Assembly (NCBI GenBank): GCA_023424095.1
Contig: JAFAEG010000030.1
Coordinates: forward strand, 12,065 to 76,064
DNA: 64,000 nucleotides
Direction of reading: 5' to 3'
Source of the DNA: Pseudomonadota bacterium
Lineage (GTDB): Bacteria; Pseudomonadota; Alphaproteobacteria; Sphingomonadales; Sphingomonadaceae
Shown here: in pieces, positions 1-10,871 of the stretch
Layout of the letters: the number at the start of each line of letters is the position of its first letter
How positions within the stretch are numbered: the stretch's first letter is position 1
Notes under the pieces: model-generated
What the model saw: the letters and a program-made list of their open reading frames with translations, nothing else
What the model was told of the DNA's origin: nothing
The model's database searches: none
Position numbers and translations under genes: made by a program

Positions 1-637
1 TCAGGATGCCGATCACCGCGAGCGCGCCCTTCCAGACGATGTCCATGATCCCGGTCACGCCGGTATCCGCGCCATAGGGCCCGAGCACGCCCAGCACGAA
101 GATGATCGGCACCAGCGCGACATCCTCGAACAGCAGCATCGCCAGCGCCGATTTGCCCACCGCGCTCGTCGTCCCGACCAGGGGCAGCACCACCGCGGTC
201 GAAGACATGGCCAGCGCCAGCCCCAGCGCCAGCGCCCCGGTCCATGGATAGCCGGCAATCATCATCGCGAAGCCGATCAGCGCCGCGCCGATGATCAGTT
301 CCGCCGCGCCCACCCCGAAGACGAGTTTTCGCATCGTCCATAATCGCGGAAAGCTCAGCTCCAGCCCGATCGAGAAGAGCAGGAGGATGATGCCGAACTC
401 GGCGAACGGCGCGATCGCTTCGGGGTTCGAGATGGTGACGAAGTTGAGCCAGGGATAAGCGCCGGACAGCGCCCCGAGCCCCGCCGGCCCGACCAGCGCC
501 CCGACCAGGATGAAGCCGATCACCGGGCTGACCCGGAAGCGGGCGAAGGCCGGAATGACGATCCCGGCCGCGCCAAGGATCACGAGCGTGTCGCTGAGCC
601 CCGACGCGTGAAGGCTGTGGGTGATGTCTGCTGCCAT
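1..637 (-). CDS. Cation:proton antiporter, CPA2/KefB type (partial, C-terminus outside the window)
   Basis: Only the N-terminal ~212 residues are visible; the gene runs off the left edge. The protein is almost entirely hydrophobic, with successive membrane segments. It contains a stretch like LLFSIGLELSFPRL followed by SSTAVVLPLV and LLFEDVALVP, which is the pattern of CPA2-family Na+(K+)/H+ exchangers such as KefB. Family knowledge says these move monovalent cations against protons across the inner membrane. The ATG at 637 is followed directly by a short polar stretch and the first membrane helix. It diverges from ettA across about 125 bp. Whether a RCK/TrkA-N regulatory domain follows cannot be seen. 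Confidence 0.85.
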   Translation of the reverse strand, partial: MAADITHSLHASGLSDTLVILGAAGIVIPAFARFRVSPVIGFILVGALVGPAGLGALSGAYPWLNFVTISNPEAIAPFAEFGIILLLFSIGLELSFPRLWTMRKLVFGVGAAELIIGAALIGFAMMIAGYPWTGALALGLALAMSSTAVVLPLVGTTSAVGKSALAMLLFEDVALVPIIFVLGVLGPYGADTGVTGIMDIVWKGALAVIGIL

Positions 638-762
638 GCCCGGCCTTTTTTGCAGACGCGCGGGCACTTGTCAGCAGCGTGTTTGCCAAGCGGCAAGCGA
701 GGCATTATCTCGCCCCTCAATCCCTTCCCGTACCCCCATATCTTTCGGAGCTAAGCGCCGCC

Positions 763-2436
<1,674 letters not shown>

Positions 2437-2441
2437 CGCCG

Positions 2442-2897
2442 ATGGGCGGGCAGGGAGAGCCTGTTTTCGTCCGCTGGGAGGCCCCCATCATTGATGCGGG
2501 GCCTCGCCTGCTCAGCCTCTGCCACCGCGTCTTCGACGATTTCGACGATGCCTATCTGCTCGACCGGCTGCCAAATCTGGCCGAGCCGAGCCTCTGGCTG
2601 GCCGAAGCCGATGGCGAATGGGTCGCGTTCAAGCTCGGCTATAGGCGCGGCCAGACCCAGTTCTACTCGTGGCTCGGCGGGGTAGATCCTGCTCATCGCC
2701 GTCGCGGCCTCGCCGCCGAACTGACGCACCGCCAGCATGACGAAGCCGCCCGCAACGGCTTCACTCATGTCGAGACCCGCACCCGCGCCGCCAACAATGC
2801 GATGATCATCGTCAATCTGCGCCAGGGCTTCCACGTCGCCGGCTTCGAGGTGGACGGTTCGGGACACCCGGTGGTGATCCAGCGAAAGGCGCTGTAG
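2442..2897 (+). CDS. GNAT-family N-acetyltransferase
   Basis: A 151-residue protein with a GNAT fold. The acetyl-CoA-binding region is visible around residues 75-95 as a segment ending in DPAHRRRGLAAELTHRQ, the typical V-x-P-x-x-R-x-x-G-(I/L)-(A/G) pattern. A following stretch (THVETRTRAANNAMI...GF) is usual for single-domain acetyltransferases. The substrate cannot be told from sequence. It starts five bases after the ettA stop and is probably co-transcribed with it. Confidence 0.8.
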   Translation: MGGQGEPVFVRWEAPIIDAGPRLLSLCHRVFDDFDDAYLLDRLPNLAEPSLWLAEADGEWVAFKLGYRRGQTQFYSWLGGVDPAHRRRGLAAELTHRQHDEAARNGFTHVETRTRAANNAMIIVNLRQGFHVAGFEVDGSGHPVVIQRKAL

Positions 2898-2931
2898 AAA
2901 CCGCCGAGACCACGCTCCGGGGAGTGCGCCC

Positions 2932-3489
2932 ATGCATATGACGTCGCGCAACATCATCCTGTTCGTTCTGGCGGCCTTCGTCGGCATCGCCGCCGGCCTC
3001 TATTACCCGATCATCGGCCTGATCCTGCTGCCGCCGGTCCTCATCTTCCTCGTCTTCATCCTGCTGAGGAATCGCGGCGCGAAGGAGGCCGATCCGGCGG
3101 CGGCGGAAGCGGCGCGGCAATTCACCGCGCCGCCGGGCATGGCGGCGATCTACGTCATGCGTCACGGCTTCGTCGGCGGCCAGCAGGGCATGAACGTCTC
3201 CATTGGCGGACTGAACAGCCAGTTTCGCACCGGCCGCTTCGTCCGCGCCGAGGTCGCCCCGGGCACGCACGAAGTCCGTGGCCGTCTGGCCGCCCAGATC
3301 GGCGGCACCGACAAGGTTCACCAGGTGACCCTCGCCCCCGGCGAATGCGTTCTGCTCGACGCCAAGCTCGACATGGGCGCGCTGCAATCGAAGCTCGTCT
3401 TCCTCGAAACCCGCAATCCCGACGAAGCGCGCGAGAAGCTGGCGAGGCTCAAGCTGGTCGAATGGAAAGCGCCGCCGGGCGCCTCCTGA
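2932..3489 (+). CDS. Conserved membrane-anchored protein of unknown function
   Basis: 185 residues. Two closely spaced hydrophobic segments occupy roughly residues 7-47 (ILFVLAAFVGIAAGLYYPII and LILLPPVLIFLVFILL), followed by a basic turn and an extracytoplasmic or cytoplasmic domain of ~130 residues. That domain has a beta-rich look, with a pattern (AIYVMRHGF ... G.F...EVAPGTHEV) that weakly recalls DUF2846-type domains. I do not recognise a specific function. An alternative ATG lies two codons downstream. It is preceded by ggggag, a good ribosome-binding site. Confidence 0.65.
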   Translation: MHMTSRNIILFVLAAFVGIAAGLYYPIIGLILLPPVLIFLVFILLRNRGAKEADPAAAEAARQFTAPPGMAAIYVMRHGFVGGQQGMNVSIGGLNSQFRTGRFVRAEVAPGTHEVRGRLAAQIGGTDKVHQVTLAPGECVLLDAKLDMGALQSKLVFLETRNPDEAREKLARLKLVEWKAPPGAS

Positions 3490-3514
3490 GTCGGCCCGGC
3501 CGCGCGTTCCCGCC

Positions 3515-5017
3515 TCAGGCGCGCGCTGCCGCCAGCGCCCGCTCGCCCTCGTCATAGCGCTCCAGCGCCAGCGGCGACGGGCGGCTGGCCAGGCTGACGA
3601 GGATCGCCGCAGCGAAGCTCAGGAAGAAGCCCGGCACCATCGCATAGACGACCGCCACGCTGAACGACTGCCCGTCCGGCATCAGCGGCAGGATGCACAG
3701 CACCACTGTCACCGCGCCCACGATCACCCCCGCCAGCGCACCCGCGACGGTGAGCCGCCGCCAGGTCAGGCTCAGGATCACCAACGGCCCGAACGCCGCG
3801 CCGAAGCCGGCCCAGGCATCGGCGACCAGGCCCAGAATGGTGTTCTCGGGCGACCAGGCCAAAGCGATCGCCGCCAGCGATACGGCCAGCACCGACGCCC
3901 GGCCCACCGTCACCAATTCCTTGTCAGCCACCTCTCGGCGCAGGAAGACGCGGTAGAAATCCTCCACCAGCGAGCTGGATGACACCAGCAATTGCGAGCT
4001 GATTGTGCTCATGATCGCCGCCAGCAATGCCGCGTAGAGGAAGCCCGTGATCATCGGGTGGAACAGGATCTGGCCGAGCAGGATGAAAATCGTCTCCGCA
4101 TCGTTCACGACAATGCCGTTCGCATTGGCATAGGCCAGGCCGACAAAGCCGGTCGCCAGCGCGCCGATCAGCGACACCGCCATCCAGGTCATGCCGATAT
4201 TGCGCATCGTCGGGATATCCTTGACCGAGCGCACCGCCATAAACCGCGTGATGATGTGCGGCTGGCCGAAATATCCCAGGCCCCAGGCGAGCGAGGAAAT
4301 GATGCCAAGCGCCGTGGTGCCGGCAAACAGGTCCATCGCGGTCGGATTGATCGCGACTACCTGCGCGACGACATCGCCGTCGATCGCAAAAAAGGCGACG
4401 ACCGGCACCATCACCAGCGCCACGAACATGATGATGCCCTGGACGAAGTCGGTGAGGCTCACCGCAAGGAAGCCTCCGATCAAGGTGTAGATCAGCACCG
4501 CGCCGGCGGTGATCCAAAGCCCGAGCGTGTAATCCGCTCCGAACGCGGTTTCGAACAATTTGCCGCCCGCGACCATGCCGGCGGAGGTGTAGAGCGTGAA
4601 GAAGATGACAATGACCAGCGCGCAGACGAGCCGCAGCACATGGCTGCGATCGTCCAGTCGCTGGGCGAAATAAGCCGGGATGGTGATTGCGTCGCCCGTT
4701 TCTTCGGTGTGGACGCGCAGCCGCGGCGCGACGATCAGATAATTGGCGAGCGCGCCCGCGAACAGGCCGATCGCGATCCAGCTGGCGGACAGGCCAGACA
4801 GGAAAGCGGCGCCGGGCAGGCCCATCATCAGCCAGCCGCTCATGTCGGCCGCGCCGGCGGAAAGGGCAGCCACTGAGGGGCTCAGCCGCCGCCCGCCGAG
4901 CAGATAGCCGCTGACGTCGGCCGTCGACTTGCGCCAGGCGTAGACGCCGATCCACAGCATGCCCGCGAAATAGATGGACAGGGAGATGACCGCCCCGGTT
5001 TCGACGCCCGCATCCAT
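3515..5017 (-). CDS. putP: Sodium/proline symporter (SSS family)
   Basis: 500 residues with about 13 hydrophobic segments, the length and topology of PutP-type sodium:solute symporters. The N-terminal part contains YLLGGRRLSP followed by SAGAADMSGWLMMGLPGA. These match the region in PutP that carries Na+- and proline-binding residues, including the Asp of AADMSG. Family members import L-proline with sodium across the inner membrane. The gene is monocistronic or paired with the downstream-facing carbonic anhydrase gene, whose stop is just upstream on the same strand. The last ~15 residues (ALERYDEGERALAAARA) are a short cytoplasmic tail. Confidence 0.9.
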   Translation of the reverse strand: MDAGVETGAVISLSIYFAGMLWIGVYAWRKSTADVSGYLLGGRRLSPSVAALSAGAADMSGWLMMGLPGAAFLSGLSASWIAIGLFAGALANYLIVAPRLRVHTEETGDAITIPAYFAQRLDDRSHVLRLVCALVIVIFFTLYTSAGMVAGGKLFETAFGADYTLGLWITAGAVLIYTLIGGFLAVSLTDFVQGIIMFVALVMVPVVAFFAIDGDVVAQVVAINPTAMDLFAGTTALGIISSLAWGLGYFGQPHIITRFMAVRSVKDIPTMRNIGMTWMAVSLIGALATGFVGLAYANANGIVVNDAETIFILLGQILFHPMITGFLYAALLAAIMSTISSQLLVSSSSLVEDFYRVFLRREVADKELVTVGRASVLAVSLAAIALAWSPENTILGLVADAWAGFGAAFGPLVILSLTWRRLTVAGALAGVIVGAVTVVLCILPLMPDGQSFSVAVVYAMVPGFFLSFAAAILVSLASRPSPLALERYDEGERALAAARA

Positions 5018-5030
5018 CGCTCAGTCCCCC

Positions 5031-5666
5031 TCAGGCGGGCGCAAATTCCCCGCTGTCATTATCGAGCACATGAAGCACGCCGTCGGCAATGGCGAAATAG
5101 GCGCCGTGGAGCTTGAGCCGGCCGTCGGCGACGCGCTCGCGCACCCACGGGAAAGTCATGAGGTTCTTGAGCGACACGCGCACGCCCTCATGCTCCATCG
5201 CCCGGACGGCGTCGGGGCCGAGCTCGGGATAGTCGCGGCGCACCCGCTCGCGGGCCTCGTCGAGCATTTCCACCCAATGGGAGATGAAATGGCCGGCGCC
5301 GGAGGTCGCGCCGGCGAATTGCCCGGTCAGCGCCGCCGCACAGCCGCCGCAGGCGCCGTGCCCCATCACCACCAGTTCCTCGACCTGCAGCTGCGTCACC
5401 GCAAATTCCAGCGCCGCCGAGACGCCATGGTAATTCTGGTCCGGCTCGAACGGCGGCACGAGGTTTGCGACGTTGCGCACCACGAACATCTCGCCCGGCC
5501 GCGCGTCGAAAATCTGGCTGGGATCGACCCGGCTGTCGGAGCAGGCGATCACCATCACCGCCGGGCGCTGCCCCTCGGCCAGCTCCGCCCAGCGCGCGCG
5601 CTCCTCGCGCCACTCGCTGTCACGGAAGCGGCGATAGCCGTCGATCAGATTTGCAAAGCCGGTCAT
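5031..5666 (-). CDS. Beta-class carbonic anhydrase
   Basis: 211 residues. The zinc-binding and catalytic motifs of beta carbonic anhydrases are present: Cys and the Asp/Arg dyad in CSDSRVDP near residue 42, and His and Cys in GHGACGGC near residue 101. The enzyme interconverts CO2 and bicarbonate in the cytoplasm. The start at ATG 5666 gives the usual MTGFANLIDGYRRF-type N-terminus; a longer reading to 5702 adds a proline-rich stretch that looks non-coding. It diverges from lipA, with about 65 bp between the two chosen starts, and lies directly upstream of putP. Confidence 0.93.
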   Translation of the reverse strand: MTGFANLIDGYRRFRDSEWREERARWAELAEGQRPAVMVIACSDSRVDPSQIFDARPGEMFVVRNVANLVPPFEPDQNYHGVSAALEFAVTQLQVEELVVMGHGACGGCAAALTGQFAGATSGAGHFISHWVEMLDEARERVRRDYPELGPDAVRAMEHEGVRVSLKNLMTFPWVRERVADGRLKLHGAYFAIADGVLHVLDNDSGEFAPA

Positions 5667-5731
5667 GTCGCGTCCGCTAAGAGGGAAGGGCGGGGGTGGC
5701 AAGAGCGCGCGCCAATCGCTATCTCGCCGCC

Positions 5732-6667
5732 ATGAGCGAGGCCGATCCGATCATTTCCGTCCCGAAACAGCGCAAGCCCGACTGGATTCGGGTGAAGGCG
5801 CCGATCGGCACAGCGTTCAGCGAAACCAAGCAGCTGATGCGCCGCCTGAACCTCGCCACCGTGTGCGAGGAAGCGGCCTGCCCGAACATCGGCGAGTGCT
5901 GGACCAAGAAGCACGCCACGGTGATGATCCTGGGCGACACCTGCACGCGGGCCTGCGCCTTCTGCAACGTGAAGACCGGCATGCCGCGCGCCGTCGATCC
6001 GCTCGAGCCCGAGCATGTCGCCGTCGCCGCCGCCGAACTCGGCCTCAGCCACATCGTCATCACCTCGGTCGATCGCGACGATCTGCCCGATGGCGGCGCC
6101 TCGCAATTCGTGAAGGTGATCCAGGCGCTGCGCCGCAACACGCCGAACACCACGATCGAAATCCTCACGCCGGATTTCAGGAACAAGGCGCAGGCCGCCG
6201 TCGAGTCGATCGTCGAGGCGCGCCCCGACGTCTACAATCACAATCTGGAGACGGTGCCGCGGCTCTATCCCACGATTCGCCCCGGCGCGCGTTATTACGC
6301 CTCGCTGCGCCTGCTCGAGAGCGTGAAGCGGCACGATCCGACCATCTTCACCAAGTCCGGCATCATGACCGGCCTCGGCGAGCAGCGGCTGGAGGTTCAT
6401 CAGGTGATGGACGACATGCGCTCGGCCGACATCGATTTCCTCACCATGGGCCAGTATCTGCAGCCCACCCCGCGCCTCGCCAAGGTCGAGGAATTCGTCA
6501 GCCCGCAGGCGTTCAAGGCCTATGGCGCCATCGCCCGCGCCAAGGGCTTCCTCTTGGTCGCGGCCAGCCCGCTGACCCGCTCGAGCTATCATGCCGGCGA
6601 CGATTTCGAGAAGATGCGCGCCGCCCGCGAGGCGAGGCTCGGCAAGGCGGCAACGGCGGTCGCCTGA
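5732..6667 (+). CDS. lipA: Lipoyl synthase
   Basis: 311 residues. Two [4Fe-4S] motifs typical of LipA are present: the N-terminal auxiliary cluster C-x4-C-x5-C ([12 protein letters not shown]) and the radical SAM motif CTRACAFC. The C-terminal RSSYHA supplies the serine that ligates the auxiliary cluster. The enzyme inserts two sulfur atoms into octanoyl groups on E2 and GcvH proteins. I start at ATG 5732 (MSEADP); the in-frame codons back to 5696 are not conserved in type. The next gene begins two bases after the stop, so the two are probably one transcript. Confidence 0.96.
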   Translation: MSEADPIISVPKQRKPDWIRVKAPIGTAFSETKQLMRRLNLATVCEEAACPNIGECWTKKHATVMILGDTCTRACAFCNVKTGMPRAVDPLEPEHVAVAAAELGLSHIVITSVDRDDLPDGGASQFVKVIQALRRNTPNTTIEILTPDFRNKAQAAVESIVEARPDVYNHNLETVPRLYPTIRPGARYYASLRLLESVKRHDPTIFTKSGIMTGLGEQRLEVHQVMDDMRSADIDFLTMGQYLQPTPRLAKVEEFVSPQAFKAYGAIARAKGFLLVAASPLTRSSYHAGDDFEKMRAAREARLGKAATAVA

Positions 6668-6668
6668 T

Positions 6669-7142
6669 ATGCCGAAGCATAGCGAAAACCGGCATCTACC
6701 CTACACGCCGGAGCAATTGTTCGATCTCGTCGCGGACGTTCGCCGCTATCCCGATTTCCTGCCCTGGGTGGTCGCCGTGCGGGTGCGCTCGGACAGCGAG
6801 GCGGAGACGGTCGCCGACCTTGCCGTGGGCTTCCGCGCGCTGAAGGAAACCTTCACCAGCCGCGTCATCAAGCAGCGGCCGCACGAAATCGAGATCGATT
6901 ATGTGGAAGGCCCGCTCAAATACCTCCACAACAATTGGAAATTCGAAAGCGACGGGCAGGGTGGGACGAACATCCACTTCGCCGTGGATTTCGCCTTCAA
7001 GAGCCGGATGTTCGAAATGCTGGCCGGCCAGATGTTCGACCGCGCCTTACGCAAGATGATCGGCGCCTTCTGCGACCGCGCCCACGCGCTCTACAGCGTC
7101 GATCCCGGCATCAGCAGTTCCAGCGCGCACAAGGCCGCCTGA
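6669..7142 (+). CDS. Ubiquinone-binding COQ10/RatA-type START-domain protein
   Basis: 157 residues. The pattern YTPEQLFDLVADVRRYPDFLPWVVAVRV at the N-terminus and a basic, beta-rich middle fit the COQ10/polyketide-cyclase branch of START domains. In bacteria these are predicted to bind ubiquinone or help its use in respiration; the E. coli homologue is called RatA. The start ATG at 6669 follows the lipA stop directly. The C-terminal 17 codons overlap, tail to tail, with the opposite-strand CinA-type gene. Confidence 0.85.
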   Translation: MPKHSENRHLPYTPEQLFDLVADVRRYPDFLPWVVAVRVRSDSEAETVADLAVGFRALKETFTSRVIKQRPHEIEIDYVEGPLKYLHNNWKFESDGQGGTNIHFAVDFAFKSRMFEMLAGQMFDRALRKMIGAFCDRAHALYSVDPGISSSSAHKAA

Positions 7143-7639
7143 AGCCGCACCCCGCCGCGGCCCAGATCGCCGAAATCCTTGCGGTCGGCGACGATCTCGT
7201 CCGGATCCGCCCCGCGCCGCGCCCGCGCGAACACGACGGTGCCGACGGGTTTCTTCTCCGTCCCGCCGCCCGGTCCCGCTATCCCGGTGATCGCCACCGA
7301 GACATCGGCTTCGGCCTTGGCCAGCGCCTGCTGAGCCATGTTCCAGGCCGTCGCGACCGACACCGCGCCGAACGTCTCGAGCACGTCACTGCTGACCCCG
7401 AGCAGGGACATTTTCGCTTCGTTCGAATAGGTTACGAACCCGCCTTCGAACACATCCGAACTTCCCGGAATCTCGGTCAGGGCCGCTGCCACCAGTCCGC
7501 CGGTGCAGCTTTCCGCGACCGAAATCCTGCGCCCGGCCTCGCGATTGGCGTCCACCACCTTGCGCGCCAGCTCGACCAGTTCGGCCGGCAGCACGAAATC
7601 ACGATGCTCGCTCTGGGGAGGCTCAATCCCGTCCGTCAC
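7091..7639 (-). CDS. CinA-family nicotinamide-nucleotide amidohydrolase (PncC domain only)
   Basis: 182 residues corresponding to the C-terminal amidase domain of CinA, without the N-terminal MoaB-like domain. Conserved stretches include [15 protein letters not shown], where the Ser of ESCTGG is catalytic, then FVTYSNEAK and [11 protein letters not shown]. Such proteins deamidate nicotinamide mononucleotide to nicotinate mononucleotide. The start overlaps the ispDF stop by four bases (ATGA), so translation is probably coupled. The 3' end overlaps the COQ10-type gene by 52 bases on the other strand. Confidence 0.9.
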   Translation of the reverse strand: MTDGIEPPQSEHRDFVLPAELVELARKVVDANREAGRRISVAESCTGGLVAAALTEIPGSSDVFEGGFVTYSNEAKMSLLGVSSDVLETFGAVSVATAWNMAQQALAKAEADVSVAITGIAGPGGGTEKKPVGTVVFARARRGADPDEIVADRKDFGDLGRGGVRLQAALCALELLMPGSTL

Positions 7640-8811
7640 AAATTGTCCTCCACCCGCACCGTCGCGATCGCCTGCGCGGCAATGCCTTCGCCGCGACCGG
7701 TAAAGCCCAGCCGCTCCGTCGTCGTCGCCTTGACGCTAACCCTGTCCATTGGGAGCCGCAACAACTCCCCGATCCGCAGCCGCATCGCCTCCCGGTGCGG
7801 CCCGATCTTCGGCGCCTCGCAGATGATCGTGACATCGACATGTTCGATCGCGCCGCCGGCCTCCTCGACCAGTTTGCGCGCATGCTCCAGGAAGAGCGGG
7901 GAGGGCGCGCCCTTCCATTGCGGGTCGCTTGGCGGAAAATGATCGCCAATATCCCCCGCCGCGATCGCGCCCAGCAGGGCGTCGGTCAGCGCATGAAGGG
8001 CGACATCGGCGTCGCTATGGCCCTTCAGCGCACGGCCATGCGGGATTTGCACGCCGCCGATCCAGACATGATCGCCCGGCTCGAACGCGTGCACGTCGAA
8101 GCCTATGCCGACCCGCACCGACGTCCGCGCGGCAAGCATCGCCTCCGCCCGCGCCCAATCCGCGCCCGTCGTCAATTTCTCCAGCAATTGATCGCCTTCC
8201 ACCGCCGCGACCGTCATGCCGCGAGCCTGAAGATAGGCGCTTTCGTCGGTCGGCACGCCGCCCTCCCAGGCCGTGATCGCCGCGCGCAGGGCTTGCACGC
8301 CGAAAGCCTGGGGCGTCTGCACCCGCGCCACCTTGTCCCGGTCGAGCCGCTCCCCAAGCGCATCGCCGGCGAGCATCGCCAGCGTGTCCGCCACGGGCAG
8401 CGCGGGAATCGCCGCATCATGATCTTGCAGCGCGGCCAGCAGCCGATCGATCACCGCGGGCGGGCAAAAGGGCCGGGCCGCGTCGTGGATGAGGACTTTG
8501 TGTGCGCTGGCGGGGAGGGCGTTCAGACCGTTCACGACCGACAGCGCTCGTTCCTCGGCGCCGATGATCAAATCCCCCACCGCGAGACCGTCCAGCGCCG
8601 CCTGGGCCAGCGCCTCCTGGCCGGCGCCAATCACCACCCGCACCGCGTCGATCCCCGGATGCGCCAGGAACGGCTCCACCGCCCGCCGCAGCACGGCTTT
8701 GCCCGCCAGGGGCCGATATTGTTTGGGCAGGTCTCCGCCCAAGCGCTCACCGCGACCGGCGGCAACGATCAGGGCGACGACGGCAGGAGCCTCTGGAACA
8801 GCCACGGACAT
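7636..8811 (-). CDS. ispDF: Bifunctional IspD/IspF (MEP isoprenoid pathway)
   Basis: 391 residues. The N-terminal ~220 residues are an IspD cytidylyltransferase, with the nucleotide-binding [17 protein letters not shown] motif and the later LIHDAARPF. The C-terminal ~160 residues are an IspF cyclodiphosphate synthase ([15 protein letters not shown] ... [11 protein letters not shown] ... [12 protein letters not shown]), with Asp/His metal ligands in FDVHAF and GHSDAD. The two enzymes catalyse non-adjacent steps of the MEP pathway. Fusion of the two is well known in alphaproteobacteria and some other groups. The gene is followed by the CinA-type gene with a 4-base overlap. Confidence 0.96.
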   Translation of the reverse strand: MSVAVPEAPAVVALIVAAGRGERLGGDLPKQYRPLAGKAVLRRAVEPFLAHPGIDAVRVVIGAGQEALAQAALDGLAVGDLIIGAEERALSVVNGLNALPASAHKVLIHDAARPFCPPAVIDRLLAALQDHDAAIPALPVADTLAMLAGDALGERLDRDKVARVQTPQAFGVQALRAAITAWEGGVPTDESAYLQARGMTVAAVEGDQLLEKLTTGADWARAEAMLAARTSVRVGIGFDVHAFEPGDHVWIGGVQIPHGRALKGHSDADVALHALTDALLGAIAAGDIGDHFPPSDPQWKGAPSPLFLEHARKLVEEAGGAIEHVDVTIICEAPKIGPHREAMRLRIGELLRLPMDRVSVKATTTERLGFTGRGEGIAAQAIATVRVEDNL

Positions 8812-8863
8812 GGCCGCGCCTTATCGACGTCAGGCCAAAGGGGCCAGCGTCAGAACGAGTGGC

Positions 8864-9640
8864 TTAGGAGCGCGACCGGCGCGCCGCGCGTTCCCGCTGC
8901 CGCTCGGCGTCGCGCGCCTCGCGCATGGCCTGTGCGGCTTCCGCATGCTCCAGCGCCCGCATTTCGGAGGTCGGCGTATCGGCGATCACATGCACGGTCT
9001 CGCCCATCCGCGTCGCGCTGAACAGCAGGCGCGAAAACTCCATCGGCAGGCGGACACAGCCATGCGAGGCCGGATAGCCCGGAATCACCCCGGCATGGAG
9101 CGCGATCCCGTCCCAGGTCAGCCGCTGCATGTTCGGCATCGGCGCATTGTCATAGATGTTGGAAAAATGGTCCCGGTTCTTCTGCAGGATCGGGAAGGTG
9201 CCGGTGGGCGTGCGATGCGTGGCACGGCCGGTCGACACCGTCGACACGCCGATTAGCCGCCGGTCACGGAAGACATAAGCGCGCTGCGCCGAGAGGCTGA
9301 CCACGATCGACATGGGCCCGCTCTCAACATGATCCGCCTTCCACACGAAGCGGCCGGGGCGGAGCTTCGACGCATCCGCCTGGATCTGGCGGCCGATGCG
9401 GCGATCCTCCGCGGCGATGCGGTGGGTCTGGACGGCCTGGTCGACGAAGCTCTGGATCGCGCCCGGATCGGCGGTTTCGGCCACCGCCTGCAGGGTGGCG
9501 CGCGAGGCCGTGGGGGACGCGGCCGGATCGGCATCCGGAGTCGAGGCGCTGGCCCGTCCAATCGCGGAGGCTGCCGGTGCAAAGCCCACCACCAGAGCGA
9601 TGAGCGAGAAGCGACCGACCTGACGCAAAGCATTGGACAT
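8864..9640 (-). CDS. Secreted L,D-transpeptidase (YkuD), copy 1 of 3
   Basis: 258 residues. A hydrophobic signal peptide at residues ~12-27 (FSLIALVVGFAPAASA) is followed by an Ala/Pro-rich linker and a YkuD domain. The catalytic signature HAGVIPGYPASHGCVRLP carries the active-site Cys after SHG. Enzymes of this family cross-link peptidoglycan (3-3 links) or attach proteins to it in the periplasm. The C-terminus is a basic, Arg-rich tail (RERAARRSRS). It is one of three tandem paralogues at 8864-11627. A GGAGGGG ribosome-binding site precedes ATG 9640. Confidence 0.9.
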   Translation of the reverse strand: MSNALRQVGRFSLIALVVGFAPAASAIGRASASTPDADPAASPTASRATLQAVAETADPGAIQSFVDQAVQTHRIAAEDRRIGRQIQADASKLRPGRFVWKADHVESGPMSIVVSLSAQRAYVFRDRRLIGVSTVSTGRATHRTPTGTFPILQKNRDHFSNIYDNAPMPNMQRLTWDGIALHAGVIPGYPASHGCVRLPMEFSRLLFSATRMGETVHVIADTPTSEMRALEHAEAAQAMREARDAERQRERAARRSRS

Positions 9641-9931
9641 AACAGGACCCCTCCCCAGGTCGCATCAGCCTCTTCGAACGATCAGCTATTCCTCGCTGAA
9701 CCTTCACAAAGTCTTGGCATCGCGACCAAATTCGTACGGGCTCGTTTCTCCCCGCCGCAAAAAGTGCGCGATTGACTGGCGCACTCTCCATGACGTGCGA
9801 TGAACCGTATCATAACAACGACGGTCTGAAACCGGCTTTTCGCCACTTGCCGCCATTCTCCGCCCCGCCGTTGCCCAAAAGCGACGGCCTGCCGGCTGTC
9901 CGCGCCCAGAAGCGGGCAAGTCCAGCCCAAG
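9641..9931. other. Intergenic gap between L,D-transpeptidase copies 1 and 2
   Basis: About 290 bases between the transpeptidase copy 2 terminator and the start of copy 1. It should hold the promoter of copy 1 on the minus strand. I see no convincing gene; short readings here lack family features and good ribosome-binding sites. Confidence 0.5.
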
Positions 9932-9968
9932 AAAAAGGGCGGCTCCGGTCTCCCCACCGGAGCCGCCC
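9932..9968 (-). terminator. Rho-independent terminator after L,D-transpeptidase copy 2
   Basis: On the minus strand, just past the stop of the 9974-10663 gene, a perfect 12-bp stem (GGGCGGCTCCGG/CCGGAGCCGCCC) with an 8-base loop is followed by five Ts and then CTT. This is a textbook intrinsic terminator. It isolates copy 2 from copy 1 of the transpeptidases. Confidence 0.88.
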
Positions 9969-9973
9969 AGCGG

Positions 9974-10663
9974 TCAGCGCGCGCTGGCCATCTGTGTGGC
10001 GCGCGCACCGCCCGTGGCGAAAGCGAGGGCATCGGCGGCGGACGGGGGCGTGTCCGCGACGATGTGCACGCTTCCGCCCATGCTCGTGGCGCCGAACAGC
10101 AGCCGCGAGAATTCCATCGGCAGCCGGATGCAGCCGTGGCTGGCCGGGTAACCGGGCAAAGCGCCGGCATGGAGCGCGATCCCGCCCCAGGTCAGCCGCT
10201 GCATGTTCGGCATCGGCGCATTGTTGTAGAGGTTGGAGAAGTGCCGGCGGTTCTTCTGCAGGATCGTGAAGCTGCCGGTCGGCGTGCGATGCCCGCGCAT
10301 GCCCGTGGAGACCGTGGTCACGCCGATCAATTTGTCGGCGCGATAGACATAGGCCTTCTGCGCCGCGATGCTGACCACGACGACGACTTCGCCATTCTCC
10401 TGCCGCTCCGGCATCCACAGAAACTCGCCCGGCGTCAGCGCCTCGGCGCGCTGCTCCAGCTCGGCAGCCTCGCGCACCGCCGCCTGGTGGCGCTCGGCCG
10501 CCGCATGCAATTCCTGCGCGACCGCCGTCGAGAAGGCGTCCTGCGCCTCATTCTGCTGAGTCACCGGCGCGGCGACATCCTGGCCGACCGCGGACGCGAC
10601 CGGAGCGATGGCGAGGAGCAGGCCGAAGGCGCTCGCTCCCAGGAATTTGCGTGACTTGGTCAT
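9974..10663 (-). CDS. Secreted L,D-transpeptidase (YkuD), copy 2 of 3
   Basis: 229 residues. A signal peptide (FLGASAFGLLLAIAPVASAVGQ) is followed by an Ala/Glu-rich, probably helical linker and a YkuD domain. Its active site HAGALPGYPASHGCIRLPMEF contains the catalytic Cys. The start is taken at ATG 10663 (MTKSRKF), which gives a normal signal peptide; the longer in-frame reading to 10720 puts 19 hydrophilic residues before it. The catalytic domain is very close to those of the neighbouring copies, while linkers and signal peptides differ. It ends in an intrinsic terminator at 9932-9968. Confidence 0.9.
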   Translation of the reverse strand: MTKSRKFLGASAFGLLLAIAPVASAVGQDVAAPVTQQNEAQDAFSTAVAQELHAAAERHQAAVREAAELEQRAEALTPGEFLWMPERQENGEVVVVVSIAAQKAYVYRADKLIGVTTVSTGMRGHRTPTGSFTILQKNRRHFSNLYNNAPMPNMQRLTWGGIALHAGALPGYPASHGCIRLPMEFSRLLFGATSMGGSVHIVADTPPSAADALAFATGGARATQMASAR

Positions 10664-10871
10664 CTTTCTTGCCTCCCATTCTTGCCGGCTCGGTCCCGGC
10701 TTGCGAGACCCATTTGCCATTGGCCGGGGAGGGGATTGAGCGTGCGGCGACCGGGGTGCCGCGCGGTTCGTCGGGCCGACCGGGAGGCGATTCCGCGCGA
10801 CGAACGTGTCTAAACCATGCGTCTGGGGTGCAGCTTCGTCGTATCAGGCGCGACCTTGGCCGCCCGAGGGC